The notes: a model not told the origin generated them from the letters alone. A stretch of 64,000 nt of DNA from Phytomonas francai (GCA_001766655.1 MJCC01000004.1:1307842-1371841); one strand, 5' to 3'. Positions 1 to 12,900 are shown, numbered from the stretch's first letter. Translations and numbers: made by a program.

Positions 1-183
1 GCACCTTGTGACACAAGAACGTTGTTTGTTACAAGGTAATGGCCGCACGGCTCCATACAACCATGTGGGCGCGCCACCCATGTTGTTTTTGTGACAAATA
101 AGCGTCGGTACCACTTGGTCGATTTTCACCAAATTTTGCACCTTGTGACACAAGAACGTTGTTTGTTACAAGGTAATGGCCGC
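1..183. repeat. Edge of an approximately 137-bp direct repeat with palindromic cores
   Basis: The 46 bases at 1-46 recur exactly at 138-183, giving a period of 137 bp; the window starts inside the first copy, so the array may continue to the left. Each 46-mer is itself an imperfect palindrome: ACCTTGT near its start pairs with ACAAGGT near its end around a central AACGTT. A second palindromic patch, centred on GGCGCGCC at 68-75, lies between the copies. No gene is seen here. It may be the right-hand end of a satellite, subtelomeric or strand-switch repeat; which one cannot be told from this window. Confidence 0.75.
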
Positions 184-2774
184 GGGGTTTGTTTTTCATG
201 AGTAAAAAGATTTTGTCCTTGGCTTATGTACTTCATGGGATGGGAGGGTTTTTGGTGTTGTTCATGTTTTTCCCATTTGAAAGGTTATTTCTGTAGAGCG
301 ATGTTGTTTGATGATTAGAATGGATGTATGGTATTTTTTGGTTCTTTCATAAATTAAAAAGTCGATTTGCGTACAGGAGGAAGTGTCTTGGCTTCTCCTT
401 TTTAATTCCTCAAGGAGATCAGAAATGCCAATACAAAGATGTGAAAAACTTGGCAAGGTCACCTGACAGCTTGCATCAGTAACCGTTGAAGCGCTGCGAA
501 CGGTTTTTCTCAATGCCATTTTTATGCAACATCACATGCTATTCACTTCTTTACATTGAAAGAAGCAGTCTTTTTCCAATAGAGAAACCAACACCGCAAA
601 ATTTACTAGCCTATTTGTCAAGTATGGATCAGCTAACCTAAATATCCTGGGAAAAATATCTTCTAAATTCACTTGGCGCATGAAAATGGCCTCCTTTAGA
701 CTTGTAACATTGGGAAAAAGTATCGGCGTTGTAAAAGCAGTTAATTTTGATTTTCACGAATGCTATCTTCATTGCAAGGCTGATATGTTTCGAAAAGATA
801 GAATGATCAATGCCGCAATGAATCGATCATAAAACAATCTGTGTCACATCTTCATAGCGACTCTCTCATACTTTGTGAAACGAAGTAATAGGTTTTGTCA
901 CTCCATCGCAATTTTTCTTTCAAATTCTTCTTTGAAAGAGCAGATGGGGCTTTAAGGCACCTCTCTCATCCAAAGCAAGCCCAACTCGCCGAGGCTTATA
1001 ACATTTAGGTGATACGTTCAATTGCAAGAGTGGGGAAATCTTACAGCCAATGGGTTTGATGTACGGGTCATTTATGCTTCCTCACTTTCCTATCACACAC
1101 ACTTATCATTTGAACGGCGGACTTTTGACACAAAGGATTTCCTCGTATTCATTTACATGTCCCTTGTCGAAAGCGTAATGATTTTCTATACACGCTTAAC
1201 CATTTGGAGGGTTTTCTATGGAGGAAGACGTGTGAAACTCAATTATCTTGTTTGTGCGAATACATTGAGCGAAGTTTTAAAGAATTTTAATTATCTCAGT
1301 TTCACCATATTGCACAATCTAAAATTGAATACATTATAAAACACAGACAAACTTGGTGGATGATGTAGAAAGTTTTTGAGAGAGGAAAATCGAACAGGTG
1401 GTGAATAATGAGAACCAACGCGTGCGCTTATGGAGGCAGTAATAGGCTTATGACAGCTAAGTGGTTGGAAGTCTATAACTTCGTTTGAAATCAATTGAAG
1501 GATAATATTCAAAAGTTCTACTATAATTGGGGAGGTGGGCATGAGTTAAAATTGCAAGACTTACTTGTGAAGGACCATATTTTGTGCAAAGAAACGGCGA
1601 TGTGAGAGGTCTATCCCCCCCAATACTTATTAACCATATAGAAGCGACTTGAACTTTTTCTTTGTATTCCCATACATCTATTAATTTCAGGATAACGAAA
1701 TAACGAAAGAGTGAAACAGTTTAGTGAACATTTACCCAGCACGTTGCATTAAAATTGCTTTGTATTATCTAGCTGCATTTTCTTTACTGCTATTTTAAGA
1801 GGGATCGATTATTTCTTACTCCCTGTGAGGATCATTCCCTTAGGTTAGAAAAATCAAAACGGTTTTCGGATTCCTTTTAACTTCCTCTTCCATAAATTAT
1901 AGGAACAGAAGTTGGCCAACTACCTTTTAAAAACGATATGTTTTGATTCGCCTTCGGTCGTACTTATAATCTTCTAGCATAATGCAAATGCGATCGTTTA
2001 TTAGCATTTCACGGCATGCATACGCGAGGCCAAACAAGGCCATACCATATTGATTGCCGCAAAAAGTGGGCGATCATAAGACATACTATTTTATAGTATA
2101 TGCCTAGGACTGTGGAGCTTGGAGATCATAGCACTTAGGGTTGTCAATGTATCGTACCCAATAAAGTCCTGCTATGATTTGCTTTCTTGAGAAGCAGGCA
2201 TTCTATATGGCTAGTAAAATGGTCACGTTTCGATCTTGAAATATCTTATACTGAATTTCTAAAATGCCGCCCTTATCAATTACTGTGAATTTGTACACGA
2301 GAGGGAAAACCATACCGTTTGATAAGTCTTTCATTGGGAGGATGAATCTGTTTATTTTGTTTGATTAAGATACTTCTCTTCCAATGGCTTCCAAATAACA
2401 ATTACACCTTTGCTGCATCCGATGGAAAGTTTCTATGGCCCTTATTTGTTTTCCATTTTAGCCCATTATATAGAACTATGGTTGCAACACTACCACTTTG
2501 ATGCAATAAAATTTTGTCTGAGCCCTTATCGATATTGGTAAAACGAATCCGATGAGTTGTCCGGGAAGTAAAAATGGAGAGGTGTAATGATGTAATAGGG
2601 GAAAGAGAATGGGTAAAATAGTGGGAGAAAAGGCCCTTTCCACATTTATTATAATCGGCCTACTTGATGAATAATCGGGTTCGGATTATCAGAGTTGCTT
2701 CAGTGAAGCTTTGAACTGCTAATTAAAATAGTATTTCCTTAGTTAGCCAGCATTTTTCCCATTAGCGCGCATAT

Positions 2775-2795
2775 ATGTATATAATATATATACAT
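2775..2795. repeat. 21-bp AT palindrome
   Basis: ATGTATATA and TATATACAT flank a 3-bp centre, giving a perfect palindrome in AT-rich DNA. No gene is near it. It may be chance in such AT-rich sequence. Confidence 0.6.
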
Positions 2796-3769
2796 GGTTT
2801 GTTCTGGATTATTGGCTTGCTTCTAGTTTCTATACAAGGTAATTCATACTCCTGTTATTCCACTTGTCAATAAGATGATTCTAGGCCCTCAGTCAACCTA
2901 TCGCATTGTGGATTTTAATTATGAATATGAGAACTCTTCTAGCTGATAAAATGCATCGGATTACTGACCACTTCCGTCTTTATACCAGACTCTTGGGCGA
3001 TATGCGGTCCACTTATGGACGCAAGGGGGGGGGATGGATAAATATATTGGGACGGTTAAGCCAACTACCAAACTCGGCATGGAACCTAGCATGGGGGATG
3101 TCTGAAATGAGACAAATCGTATAATCTCATCCTTTTTTTTGAACGCTAAGCGGGTCCATAAAAAAAGATCGAACCCTAAAAAGAAGATTAGTCAACCATT
3201 TAAGTTGCTTTTTCTACAAGATCCACGCATTATTGATACTGATGATCGCTCGGAGATCTTCCTGTTGGTTGTATGGGAATTATAAAAATCACTTTTTACG
3301 CCAGAAATTTAACTCACTCCATTCAAGTGGCTTTTTTTCATAAAGCGGCAATCTTTGTTTTCAAAACCCCCATTTTCAAGAATTATAAATGCACAAAAAT
3401 ATAAGTTTCAATATTTTATGTCAGGGTGGGGGGTGGATATTTCTTTTTCTGAGGGGTTCCATCCTTTCATTCCACTCACAAAACTCCTCAATCCAAAAAT
3501 CTTTTAAAGGGGTTAAGCGCACGCCCCTGAACATCGCTTATGCATTCAAATTGGTAAGGTTTACCTCGGCCCATGGGAGGTCCTACAAATGGCTTTTAGT
3601 CTAGGGGCATTGTGTTCACCATACATTTTTTGAATAAATGAGGAACATTGTTTACTAGCATTCTCAGCCTCAGCGGATTAAGCTTTAAAATTTACCCTCA
3701 ACCACTGGCACAGAAAAACTGTTTGAATTGGGATTGTTTTACAACAAACGATGGCGCATTCTTCTGCGC

Positions 3770-3904
3770 GGGGGGGAGGGGGGGCTGAAAAGGTTCCTTT
3801 TGGGGAAAGCGCCTCAGTGCGCTCCAAACCCTTTTCATCCATGCATCACGCCTGCTTCAGGATAGCCCTTTCAATGGAACGAATTCCCCCCCCCCCTCCC
3901 CCCC
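3770..3904. repeat. Inverted poly-G / poly-C runs
   Basis: A run of seven G, one A and seven G at 3,770-3,784 is matched in inverted orientation by eleven C, one T and seven C at 3,886-3,904, with about 100 bp between. The pair could form a hairpin, or a G-quadruplex on one arm and an i-motif on the other. Confidence 0.7.
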
Positions 3905-3976
3905 ATGGCTAATTGTGATTTACTTGAAACCTTTCTATCACAAGGCGCCAATTGCCATTTTTGGGCGGCATTGGGG

Positions 3977-4263
3977 CACCCTGCGGCCCAATTCCCCTAT
4001 TCAGGAAATGGGTGGCTGCCTTAACTTTTCTAGCGCAATGGGCCTCGGCTTGTCAAAATGACGGTCGTGTGGTGAAATTATTTGTTAAAAAGAGGGTGAT
4101 ATGCACAACATGAAATTAATTGTTGCATCGTAAAAAAAGCATTTTTGCTTCAGAATAAATAATTTCACCACACGACCGTCATTTTGACAAGCCGAGGCCC
4201 ATTGCGCTAGAAAAGTTACGGCAGCCACCCGTTGCCTGAATGGGGGGATTGGGCCGCGGGGTG
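3977..4263. repeat. Large inverted repeat, 107-bp arms, 73-bp loop
   Basis: The left arm 3,977-4,083 is the reverse complement of the right arm 4,157-4,263. I count 6 mismatches, all in the outer 45 bp; the inner part of the arms is identical. The loop at 4,084-4,156 is AT-rich and has no open frame of note. The arms are less AT-rich than the surroundings. It could be a palindromic insertion or MITE-like element, or a source of hairpin RNA if transcribed. No target-site duplication was recognised. Confidence 0.9.
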
Positions 4264-5891
4264 TTGAAGGCGAAAGTTTCTGTTTACCCTTCTGTAAGTT
4301 CTATTATTTGTCTTTTTTTTTAAAAAAATAGGATACCAACTTGGGTCAGAGGCAAGACCCCTTTTATGAGCGATATTATTATTTGTGGTCCGCTTTCCTT
4401 AGATTGTTTCTAGGTTAGAAGTAGGGTATTTCTTTATGAGGCTACCCATGTTGCTTACCGCCTCTCATATTTATTTGACTTGCATTTAGGAAAAAGATGC
4501 ATATTCTTTGTGGCAGTGATTTTCGCTGATGGTAGAGAAGTCATTATTTTTACAATCATCAGTTGTATCACTTGAATTGTGGAACCCCAAAGCTGAGGTA
4601 TATTTTAAAATTTAACAATTGTATTATTTTAGGACTCATATATGGAGAAAATGCTAATCTGAAAAATAATCTTCTTTTCTGAATTCTGATGTTGTGAGGA
4701 AATTGTCGTATAGGAAATACTTTCTTTTACAAAGCAAGGCAGACGTAAATACAATAATTTGAACTCATCACTGTTCAGTTCTTCATTTTTATTTAATGTA
4801 AAGGTCTGCTAGGAACAATATTTCATGCTTATCTAATTTGTTAATTTTAGACTTTCTTTTCTTTCGACAATCATTTCTATGTTAGCACTTCATTGGGTAT
4901 TTTACATTACATTATCGCCTCCTGTCTTTATAATATATACATATAAATCGAAGCACAAGCATACGACAAATATGTAACTCCAAAAAAATGTATCCACCAT
5001 TTGGGATAATATTTTTTTCTTTTTAAATAAATAGTAGGCTAATAGTTCTTTTTATAAGAAATATAAGTTGTACCTAAGTAGCCTCAAGTTATCAATATTC
5101 ACTTTTTATTCGAGCTACTCTGCTTAAAGTCATCCTTCAATGCTTTCCACTATTACACCGAAAAGAAGCGATAAATTGTAATATATATATTTCTCTCTTT
5201 TCCCCTCTGAATATGTTGTGTATGCGAAGGTCCTATTCTACCTTTTTATTGCTTTCTGATTTTCTAATATCATTGGGGACTTAGACTATACAAAGATCTA
5301 CTGGAAATAGACTTCTTTTGCTTCGAATTTTTCACTATGTTTGAAATGTATCCATTTTCTTGTTGTTTAAAACTTTGTAAAAGGAACGTTAATATTAGAT
5401 TGTTAAAGTGTTCATTGGAGTTGTTTTATTTTTACACATGGGGGCAAATATATACAACGGTGAAAGTTTCAGTATACTACTAGTTTATTTTATTTTTACT
5501 TATGTAGGATGCAGATATACATATTAAATTATATATATATAGTTTTTCTACCTTACCTACTTCATTTTTCAGTATTATTTGAGTAGTGTTTTTTAAGCGA
5601 GGATATAATTTCGTTTCATAGATTTGAATTTCGGAAAATATATCCCACATAGAGGAAAGAAACACTTTGAGCAAAAGTTTATGTAGTTTAATCAATATGA
5701 ATTGCTGTTGTAAATATCTTGAAACTATTTAGTACCTTTAATTTCAATAGCAGCAATCTCATAGGAACTATTTTATTGTACTGATGGTGTTATATTTAAT
5801 TACTTCTCTTAGCATCTTGTTGTTATTGAAAAAATTCGCATTTACTCCTTGCATAAAAAGAATCATTTTTACAGGCTTTTTAGGGGATTGA

Positions 5892-5907
5892 GGGGGGGAG
5901 GGGGGGG
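5892..5907. repeat. G7AG8 run
   Basis: Seven G, one A and eight G, the same pattern as at 3,770-3,784 and, inverted, at 3,886-3,904. It is a potential G-quadruplex in an otherwise AT-rich gene-free region. Confidence 0.7.
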
Positions 5908-6860
5908 CATCTATTTTCTCTTCTTTGCATAACTTCTTGTTCCTTTATTCACATTCGTTTAAAAAGGAAGAAAACTGTTCAGTACTATTCCAAACACTAT
6001 ATTAACTACTGCCGTAAAACCTGAACGAGTAGGCTTACATTTGTAATATTTTTATAGTCTTTTTGACGCTAGCATTATTTTTAGGCTTGTGGGTGCCCAC
6101 ATGTAGAAGAAGACTCATATTATTACTTATTTTTATCACATTTTGCAGATGCATTTGGGTCTTCTCTACGAATCTTAGCTATGTAATGTATGCCTCTACT
6201 TCAGATAATAGAGCACCTCGTGGGGTCATAAGGTTTAGGAGAGAAGCAAGGATCTTGTGTTTAGAAGGACTATATGAATAGGGTTTTTACTATCGATATT
6301 TGAATATTAGAGGGAGTTTACAGTTTCTGTTTGGAGTTATTGTTGTTTTCTTTTCCTCAACTAGGATATTTCCCGAAGTGGTGCATATTGTGGTATTGCC
6401 TGGAGGGAGGTTTTCTCTTAGTAGCGATCATAGCACAGGCTTGTGTAGCAACATAGAATCATATGGCATTTCTAAGGTCCAGTCTCCAAACAAAGAGTAT
6501 TCAGGGACTTCAGGACGAAAACACTACCCTTGACCTGCTTGCCGTGGTCATCACAGTGAAACTTAATTTGTATGAAATAAAACGACTTACCGTCACTTGA
6601 CTCCCATCCCTTTCTTCATGCTTTGGTTACTAAACCCCAATACCATGATAGGGTTGCCAGGCTCGTTAGGTACTAGATATAGAGCAAAAGTTAACCCCTT
6701 GTGTTGTATTGATTATGCTAATGTCCTACTGCGGCACTTAGGCCTCTAAGCAATTTTAGTAATGGTTGCTATTCTGTTTCTAATTGATAATATTAAGAAG
6801 AACACAGTAACAAATCAAAGACTACAAAATGTATAACCTCTTCTGTTCTTTACAGATACA

Positions 6861-6883
6861 TTATTATTATTATTATTATTATT
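6861..6883. repeat. (TTA)n microsatellite
   Basis: An uninterrupted TTA trinucleotide repeat in non-coding AT-rich sequence. Confidence 0.9.
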
Positions 6884-7669
6884 GTAATACGATAATCACA
6901 GTATATTATGGGATTTCCTTAATAGTTTTTGCTACAAGCACTCTTTATCCGAAGGGGGGATATTCTGCTTTTAAGTAGATCGACACATTTTTGGATTAGG
7001 TTTTGCTATGATTTTGTATTTTCACTATTCTTGAATAATAAAATTTTAGGTTCCTAATTTGCATTATTTATTTCCATTATTAGTTCAAGCAGATGGGAAA
7101 ATGTACGATGCAGGAGCACAGGAAGTTTAGAGATTAAGGTAAATTCATTTTTTTTTGGTGCCCCGTAGTGTTTTTTCAATGTGTATTGAATAAAAAATCA
7201 TCTATTGTTGATTGTCCAACGGAGGAGCAGCATATTTTTAGCGCAATCAAGAGTGATAGGAAATATCAACCTAAATTTTAAAATACAACAGGACCGACTC
7301 CTTAATACAAAGTAACATGTACGAAATGTGATGGATAGAGATCTTTAGAGATATCGAAACGAAAGGAATTTTTATATACAAGCAGTCTGTTGTGGCTAAT
7401 ATTGCCAAATACATTAGTGTTGTCGTTTTTATCTTCACTACAAGTCTATTTTCAGGGGAATAAACTAAAGATGTATAGAGAAGTGATTATATGATTCTTT
7501 TGTGCTGCTGCTTAATTGTGTTACCAATGTTTTTCTCCAAGAGAGAAAATCACAGGCATAGGTTTGAAACGTTGCTCTTCTTTTTGTTTTATACAAACTT
7601 TAGTTATTTGTACGTTTTAAACATGCATACAACTAAGTGATTTTTTTTCTTTACGACGAATATTCAATT

Positions 7670-7692
7670 ATTTTTTACTCTTATTCTTTCAG
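7670..7692 (+). promoter_or_regulatory. Probable spliced-leader acceptor for the first gene
   Basis: A T/C-rich tract ends with AG at 7,691-7,692, 45 bp before the ATG at 7,737, and no ATG intervenes. This is the arrangement expected of a trypanosomatid trans-splice acceptor. The same layout helps to fix the starts of later genes. Confidence 0.6.
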
Positions 7693-7736
7693 GATTAAGG
7701 GGAAAAAGTAGGTGATATCCTTATAAGATCCGACCG

Positions 7737-9572
7737 ATGGTGCGTATTGATAAGCGTTCAGATGCCAGCGTTAGAGTATTACGTCCAGGAGATTCGTTTT
7801 TACTTAGTCGACACATTATGGAATTAGAGATCGTTCTTTTTCGGCCTTTAAATTCAGTTAGTTTAGAACCAAAACCTGTTTCTTCGCTTCCTTGCATCTT
7901 ACCAGCTCGGAGGAAACGAACTTCTGTTTTAAGCAACATCACATCCTTTGATACGTCCGTATCACGGCGAGTCACCCTTGCCATAGAAACAGTTGGAAAC
8001 AGTGGAACTATGGGAAGCAGTACCTTGCAACCCAGTCAGCAAGATGATAGCTCCCTTGTGAAGCCACCCTTGTTTTTTGACAGTTCAGTTTGCTTATTTC
8101 TTGATAAGGAAAATAAAACAGACTATGCCACTATCGGCCGTTACACAACGGACAATAAAGGAATTCAATACAAACCGCATGCTGTGGTTTTAGGGAATGA
8201 ATCTATCCCTCACGCTTATTGTGCATACAACGTTGATTTGTTGGGTGCTGATCAGGATGCTGAGGAATTATATCAAGGAACAGAAGCCGAGACGGTGATT
8301 AGTCAGGATTATGTTCAAGGGGGGACAGTAGCAGTCAACAACGGAGCTACGATGGTTGCAGGGGACGGTGTGTTCATTTCATTCAAGCGAATTAGTATGT
8401 GTACAGGACTTCTCATTAGCGCAACCCTCTTTAGTAGGGATTCGACGGTGCGAAACGGACCTATTCCTTATTATATGGTCCGCAAGCCCAAATCTTCATT
8501 GCCATTATGTTTAGTCCCACTTAAGATCTCCTTTGATCATTACAAAAGTGTAATTTCTATTATGATTCGAAAATTTAAAATCCGTGGGGAAACACTTTGG
8601 GAACTTGTGAATGTATCTGAACCATTAGCTCATGAAAATGTAAAAAATATTATATCTGCAATGGAGAACCGTGGACTTTCTGATCCAGTTGATTACCAGC
8701 GTGATTTTGATACACGTGGCCTAGAGGGAGCTTTTGAAAGAACAGTGAGTGGCATGGAAAGTAGATCCCAAGACGAAGACGAAGACGAAAATGTGAAAGA
8801 AGGTAAGGAAGATGTGGAATCTGTTAATTCACATGAGTTCAACGATTTGCTGGCTAATATCCCACATGTAGTACGTGAGGGCCGCAAGCAATATAACGTC
8901 GGGCGTCCCTACATCCACACTTTAGTTGAAGATCTCAGTTCTGATGATGATGCGATAATAGATGATGCTCTACGTGCGGTAGTACCACAGTATACCAACA
9001 ACAGTGTTGTTCGCTACGAATATGGAGCTTACAATGTTGGTTCTAAAGTCGAGACATTGGTATCACACTACGTAAACCACAGAAAGGAGTATGGGTTGAA
9101 GGCTGCAATGAACGGCAGTACTCGGGATACCAGTAAATCACAATCTTTATTGGTTAGTAGCGCCTTTAATAACACCCTAGCTGTACGCCGTTTCAGCGCA
9201 GAAAGTGGTCAACGAAGACCTTCCATTCCTGTTGAGTTGCAGACCAGACCATCTATACATGTAAAGGAAAGACAAAAGGGGGGGTGGAATCCTCAGCAAC
9301 GAGGTACATTGATTAACTCCAAAAGAGCAACGCTCCATGACTATTTGCTGGCCACTTCCATCAGAAAAAAGCATAAAAAAAATAATGATCGGAAGCATAA
9401 AAAGTCAAGATCGCCGGGTGTTCGAACGATTTCCGGAAGTCAGAGATCGTCTTCAAAGCGGAGAGGACGTGGACTTGCAGCGAACAAATATGTTTCTCAC
9501 ACAGAAAAGGAAAAGGGAACTAGCAGATCAAAAGGGACTCCTAATCAACCCTCCAAAGCTAGTGATATGTAA
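7737..9572 (+). CDS. Unknown protein with an acidic patch and a basic tail (611 aa)
   Basis: The start is the first ATG after a likely trans-splice acceptor. No family was recognised. Residues 1-340 look globular, with hydrophobic and beta-rich stretches; an acidic DEDEDE segment lies near residue 345 and a second acidic patch (SSDDDAIIDD) near residue 405. The last 90 residues are very rich in Lys, Arg and Ser, with clusters such as RKKHKK and RKHKKSRS that could be nuclear targeting or RNA-binding sequence. No signal peptide or membrane segment is seen. It is the first gene of the cluster after the 7.7-kb gene-free region. The coding potential is secure from its length; the function is not known. 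Confidence 0.85.
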   Translation: MVRIDKRSDASVRVLRPGDSFLLSRHIMELEIVLFRPLNSVSLEPKPVSSLPCILPARRKRTSVLSNITSFDTSVSRRVTLAIETVGNSGTMGSSTLQPSQQDDSSLVKPPLFFDSSVCLFLDKENKTDYATIGRYTTDNKGIQYKPHAVVLGNESIPHAYCAYNVDLLGADQDAEELYQGTEAETVISQDYVQGGTVAVNNGATMVAGDGVFISFKRISMCTGLLISATLFSRDSTVRNGPIPYYMVRKPKSSLPLCLVPLKISFDHYKSVISIMIRKFKIRGETLWELVNVSEPLAHENVKNIISAMENRGLSDPVDYQRDFDTRGLEGAFERTVSGMESRSQDEDEDENVKEGKEDVESVNSHEFNDLLANIPHVVREGRKQYNVGRPYIHTLVEDLSSDDDAIIDDALRAVVPQYTNNSVVRYEYGAYNVGSKVETLVSHYVNHRKEYGLKAAMNGSTRDTSKSQSLLVSSAFNNTLAVRRFSAESGQRRPSIPVELQTRPSIHVKERQKGGWNPQQRGTLINSKRATLHDYLLATSIRKKHKKNNDRKHKKSRSPGVRTISGSQRSSSKRRGRGLAANKYVSHTEKEKGTSRSKGTPNQPSKASDM

Positions 9573-9905
9573 ATATGGACCAGGTTTCGATAGGCACTTT
9601 GTGCTCATTTTTTTCGTTTTTTTTTACTAACAAATATATTTTGCATGTAGTTAAGGATTCTCTACGATGCATCCTGGATTTGCTTGGATATGTATTAAAA
9701 GAAGAAAAGCAACGAGGAAACTCCCAGAATCCCAAGTTTTAATGATTTTTCCATGATATTACTCCTAAATACATTTGTTTTCATTTGAATTACTTTCTAT
9801 TATTTTAATTTACTCTTTCTCCCAATTCATTAGAAACATATAGCTGTATTTTTTCTAGGTTCATTGTGATTCCAGTCAATTGATTTTATTTGATTGCTTT
9901 TTTAA
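9573..9905. other. Intergenic region with likely trans-splice acceptor
   Basis: 333 bp of AT-rich sequence. A T-rich tract ending in AG at 9,857-9,858 lies 48 bp before the next gene's ATG and is the likely acceptor. Nothing else was seen. Confidence 0.6.
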
Positions 9906-12900
9906 ATGATTCCCCATCCCATACTGGCATCAGAGGATGACAAGGAATTCGTAGTTCGAACGATTACGAATTTACCTCAAATTCTGAGTAAGTTTTTTAG
10001 TAGTTTGGAGGCAGTTTACATTGACTCTAAAGGCAGTGAATACCATGCACAAGCAGGCATTTTGTACCTAACTGTTCAAAGGCAGCTTCAAATTTTGTGC
10101 CGCCTACCAAAGAATTCATTCCGCGTGGTCAATAGTGAAAGCAAAGCAACCAAATTAGATGAGGAGCTTCCGAAATTGCTTAATCGTCTGAGCATGTTGT
10201 TCCTAGACAATTTGATTGGACTTGGGCCGGAGGCACTTTCATGGAAAAAGCTGTGCTTGCAATTAGCCGAGGACTGTGCAGAGCACATAGATCATGCACG
10301 CATTGCATTTCCCATGTGGATGAAGTTAAGCCGGCAATTGCTGACAATGAACTCTCCGCTTTTCATTTTTATGAATGTTATGTATTGCGTATTAGTTTTG
10401 TCATGTGCAAGCATTATGATAATTATTGCAAGGTTTACTCCACCCATAAGCGTCGGAATTCCTATTGGTAGCATCACAGTCGTGCTCTTGCTATCAGTGT
10501 CTGCTATTCAGTTTATAAACTTTATTTCTTCGGTGTGGTCATTAAATATTTTGTATACGAGGATGGTTGAGCTTTACACAATCAATTACGGTGATGCAGC
10601 ATGTTTGACACAATCGGAGAGACCCTTGCTGTCTGTTTATAAAAAGCAAAATGCTGTCACTCAAAAGGACATGTCAACGAACGATGCCGGAGCAGCTGTG
10701 GAGGGAAAACAAACAAAGGGGACCTATTACACTATCCCCTACGGCAATGGTATTGGTTACATTGATAGCAGACGGTTGGATGAGCAGATATTTATGATCG
10801 CATACGATAAGGATTTCCTCATCACGCGCTGGAACATTGCCGCGGAGGAGCTGACTGGGTTTTTAGAAGAGGGATGCATTGGTAGACCGTTGCCAGAGTT
10901 GGTGCAATGTTTGAATGATACCAACATATGCGACGAGCTTCGTCGCTCACCGCGCGGAAAGATGATTAAATTAAGACTTCGAGCCTTGACTATGAATCCA
11001 ACATTGCTTTACACCGCAGTTGTTCCCATCCTTAATTTCGAAGGGGAAGAGATAGGCAATATTCTTGTTTGTACTAACACAAAGGACAACTTGCATGAAT
11101 ATCGTAATTATATTGGTGATTATGTGACCAGTGAAATATGTGAGTCGTTGTCCCTCATATCGAAGCGCAAATCCATTTCTCCTCAAGATGCTGTATCGCT
11201 AACATTCCTGCAAAAGTTTACTGAGAACAATTACGTGCAAGCCATAATGGAGCTCTCTCATGGTGTGGCTACCGACTGGGAGTGGACGAATGTAGAACAA
11301 TTCATTGGTAAAGGTCTGAGTTCGAATCTTAGTCGTTGTAAGATTGTTGTCGATCCACTTTTTCCGCAGACGTTGTACTTAAGCCCGTATGATGCCAAGG
11401 CAATACGTGCGGTGTCTACCTTGACCAATGGGAGGAATGTTGTGAGTTTTCGAGTGCTTAATCCAACAGGGAACATTTTTAGCTTAAGTGTATCAATTCT
11501 TACAGATGACAGTGATCCGCCATGGGACCCTGAATGTGTAGAAGAATTATTGAGACCATTCCTTAAGAACACCCTTATTAACATTTATTTTTCTAGTAGA
11601 AGTGTTGAACTTCGCTTTCCGTGCCAGGTAGCAGCCATCCTGGACGATACTTCAGATATATCGCGGGTAAATCTAGCTATGCATCTTTCTCAAGCTCGAG
11701 CAGCCATTACCACTACAGTAAACGTTGTAACGCTTATCAAAAACATTGCAGATCAGTACAATCTTTCCCTTATTTTGCTTAAGACAATGTTTGTTACATT
11801 GGCAAATGTGCAAGAGCGTGCAGATTTAGAGCGCAGACTCACCGCGCGGCCCTGTGAAGTAGATGTGGTGATTTGTGACAGCGAATGGCTCTGCACTGCT
11901 AGGGAAATGCTCTTAACTAATGATCATGGTGCCATTATTATACCCATTATGGACTCCGAAATAGCACTTTCTTATGCTTTTAAGTTTACGATCCGCATGC
12001 CAATGGTGGGTCGTGATTTGCTCCAAATGATGATAGAGGTAGGTAAAGTAGTGTCAGAGAAAAAGAACGCTGCAACTGTACATGAAGAACGCGAAAGGAT
12101 CTTGACTCTCAGGCACGATTCACCTTGGACTAAAGGCCGTCTTTTGGGACGTGGATCATACGGTGCTGTCTACGAAGCCACAAGTGACATGACTGGAGGG
12201 AGGATGGCAGTCAAAATGTTCTACTTTAGTGCCGATCGAGAGGATTTAAGCACCAATTTACTTAATGAGATCAAAATTATGTGCAGTCTCAATCACTCGA
12301 ACATTGTACACTACTTTTATTGTGAGCGAAAGGACAGCAATGTGAGTCTGTTTATGGAGCTTTGTGATGCCTCGCTGACAGATGTTATCCTTCGTCGTTA
12401 CCCAAAGCCCCCAAACTTGAGTGTAGTACAAATTATTAAACAGGTTTTGGCTGCTATTGAATATTTACATAGTCGTGGTATCGCGCATCGTGACATCAAG
12501 CCGCAGAATATTTTGATCAAAGGGGATAAAATAAAATTAACTGACTTTGGCACGGCGCGCCAGGGGGGAGCTACTAGGGAGGTCCAGGGGACCTTTCGAT
12601 ACATGGCACCTGAGGTCTATAAGGGTCAACCACACTCTTTGCCATGTGACATATGGTCCATTGGTTGTTTAGTATGTGAACTTTTTGCATGCCCACCCAA
12701 GTTTATGGATCATGCTTCTCTTTTAGGAGAAATGACCTCTCCTTCGGTTTACCTCGAAGATGTTCCACCTAATGTATTATTTCGTGATTTCATTTACAAA
12801 TGTATTAGGCTGGACCCAGAGAAGCGAAGCACATCCCGAGAACTCTTGTCACATTCTTTCTTAACATCTAGCGAGTATTTACAAGATGCAGAGGGAATGA

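Larger units (their letters stand above)
184..7736. other. Gene-free AT-rich region upstream of the directional cluster
   Basis: No open frame longer than about 105 codons occurs on either strand, and the short ones have no recognisable domain; several begin only at non-ATG codons. Base composition is strongly AT-rich, broken by G or C homopolymer runs and by inverted repeats that are listed separately. All genes downstream run rightwards, so this could be a divergent strand-switch region, a transcription start region or a subtelomeric or centromere-like stretch. I found no tRNA, rRNA, spliced-leader RNA or telomere repeat in it by eye. Confidence 0.7.

Noticed and set aside
1022..1339. 105-codon open frame in the left region
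   Set aside because: Begins at TTG, has no domain, and lies in AT-rich non-coding DNA.
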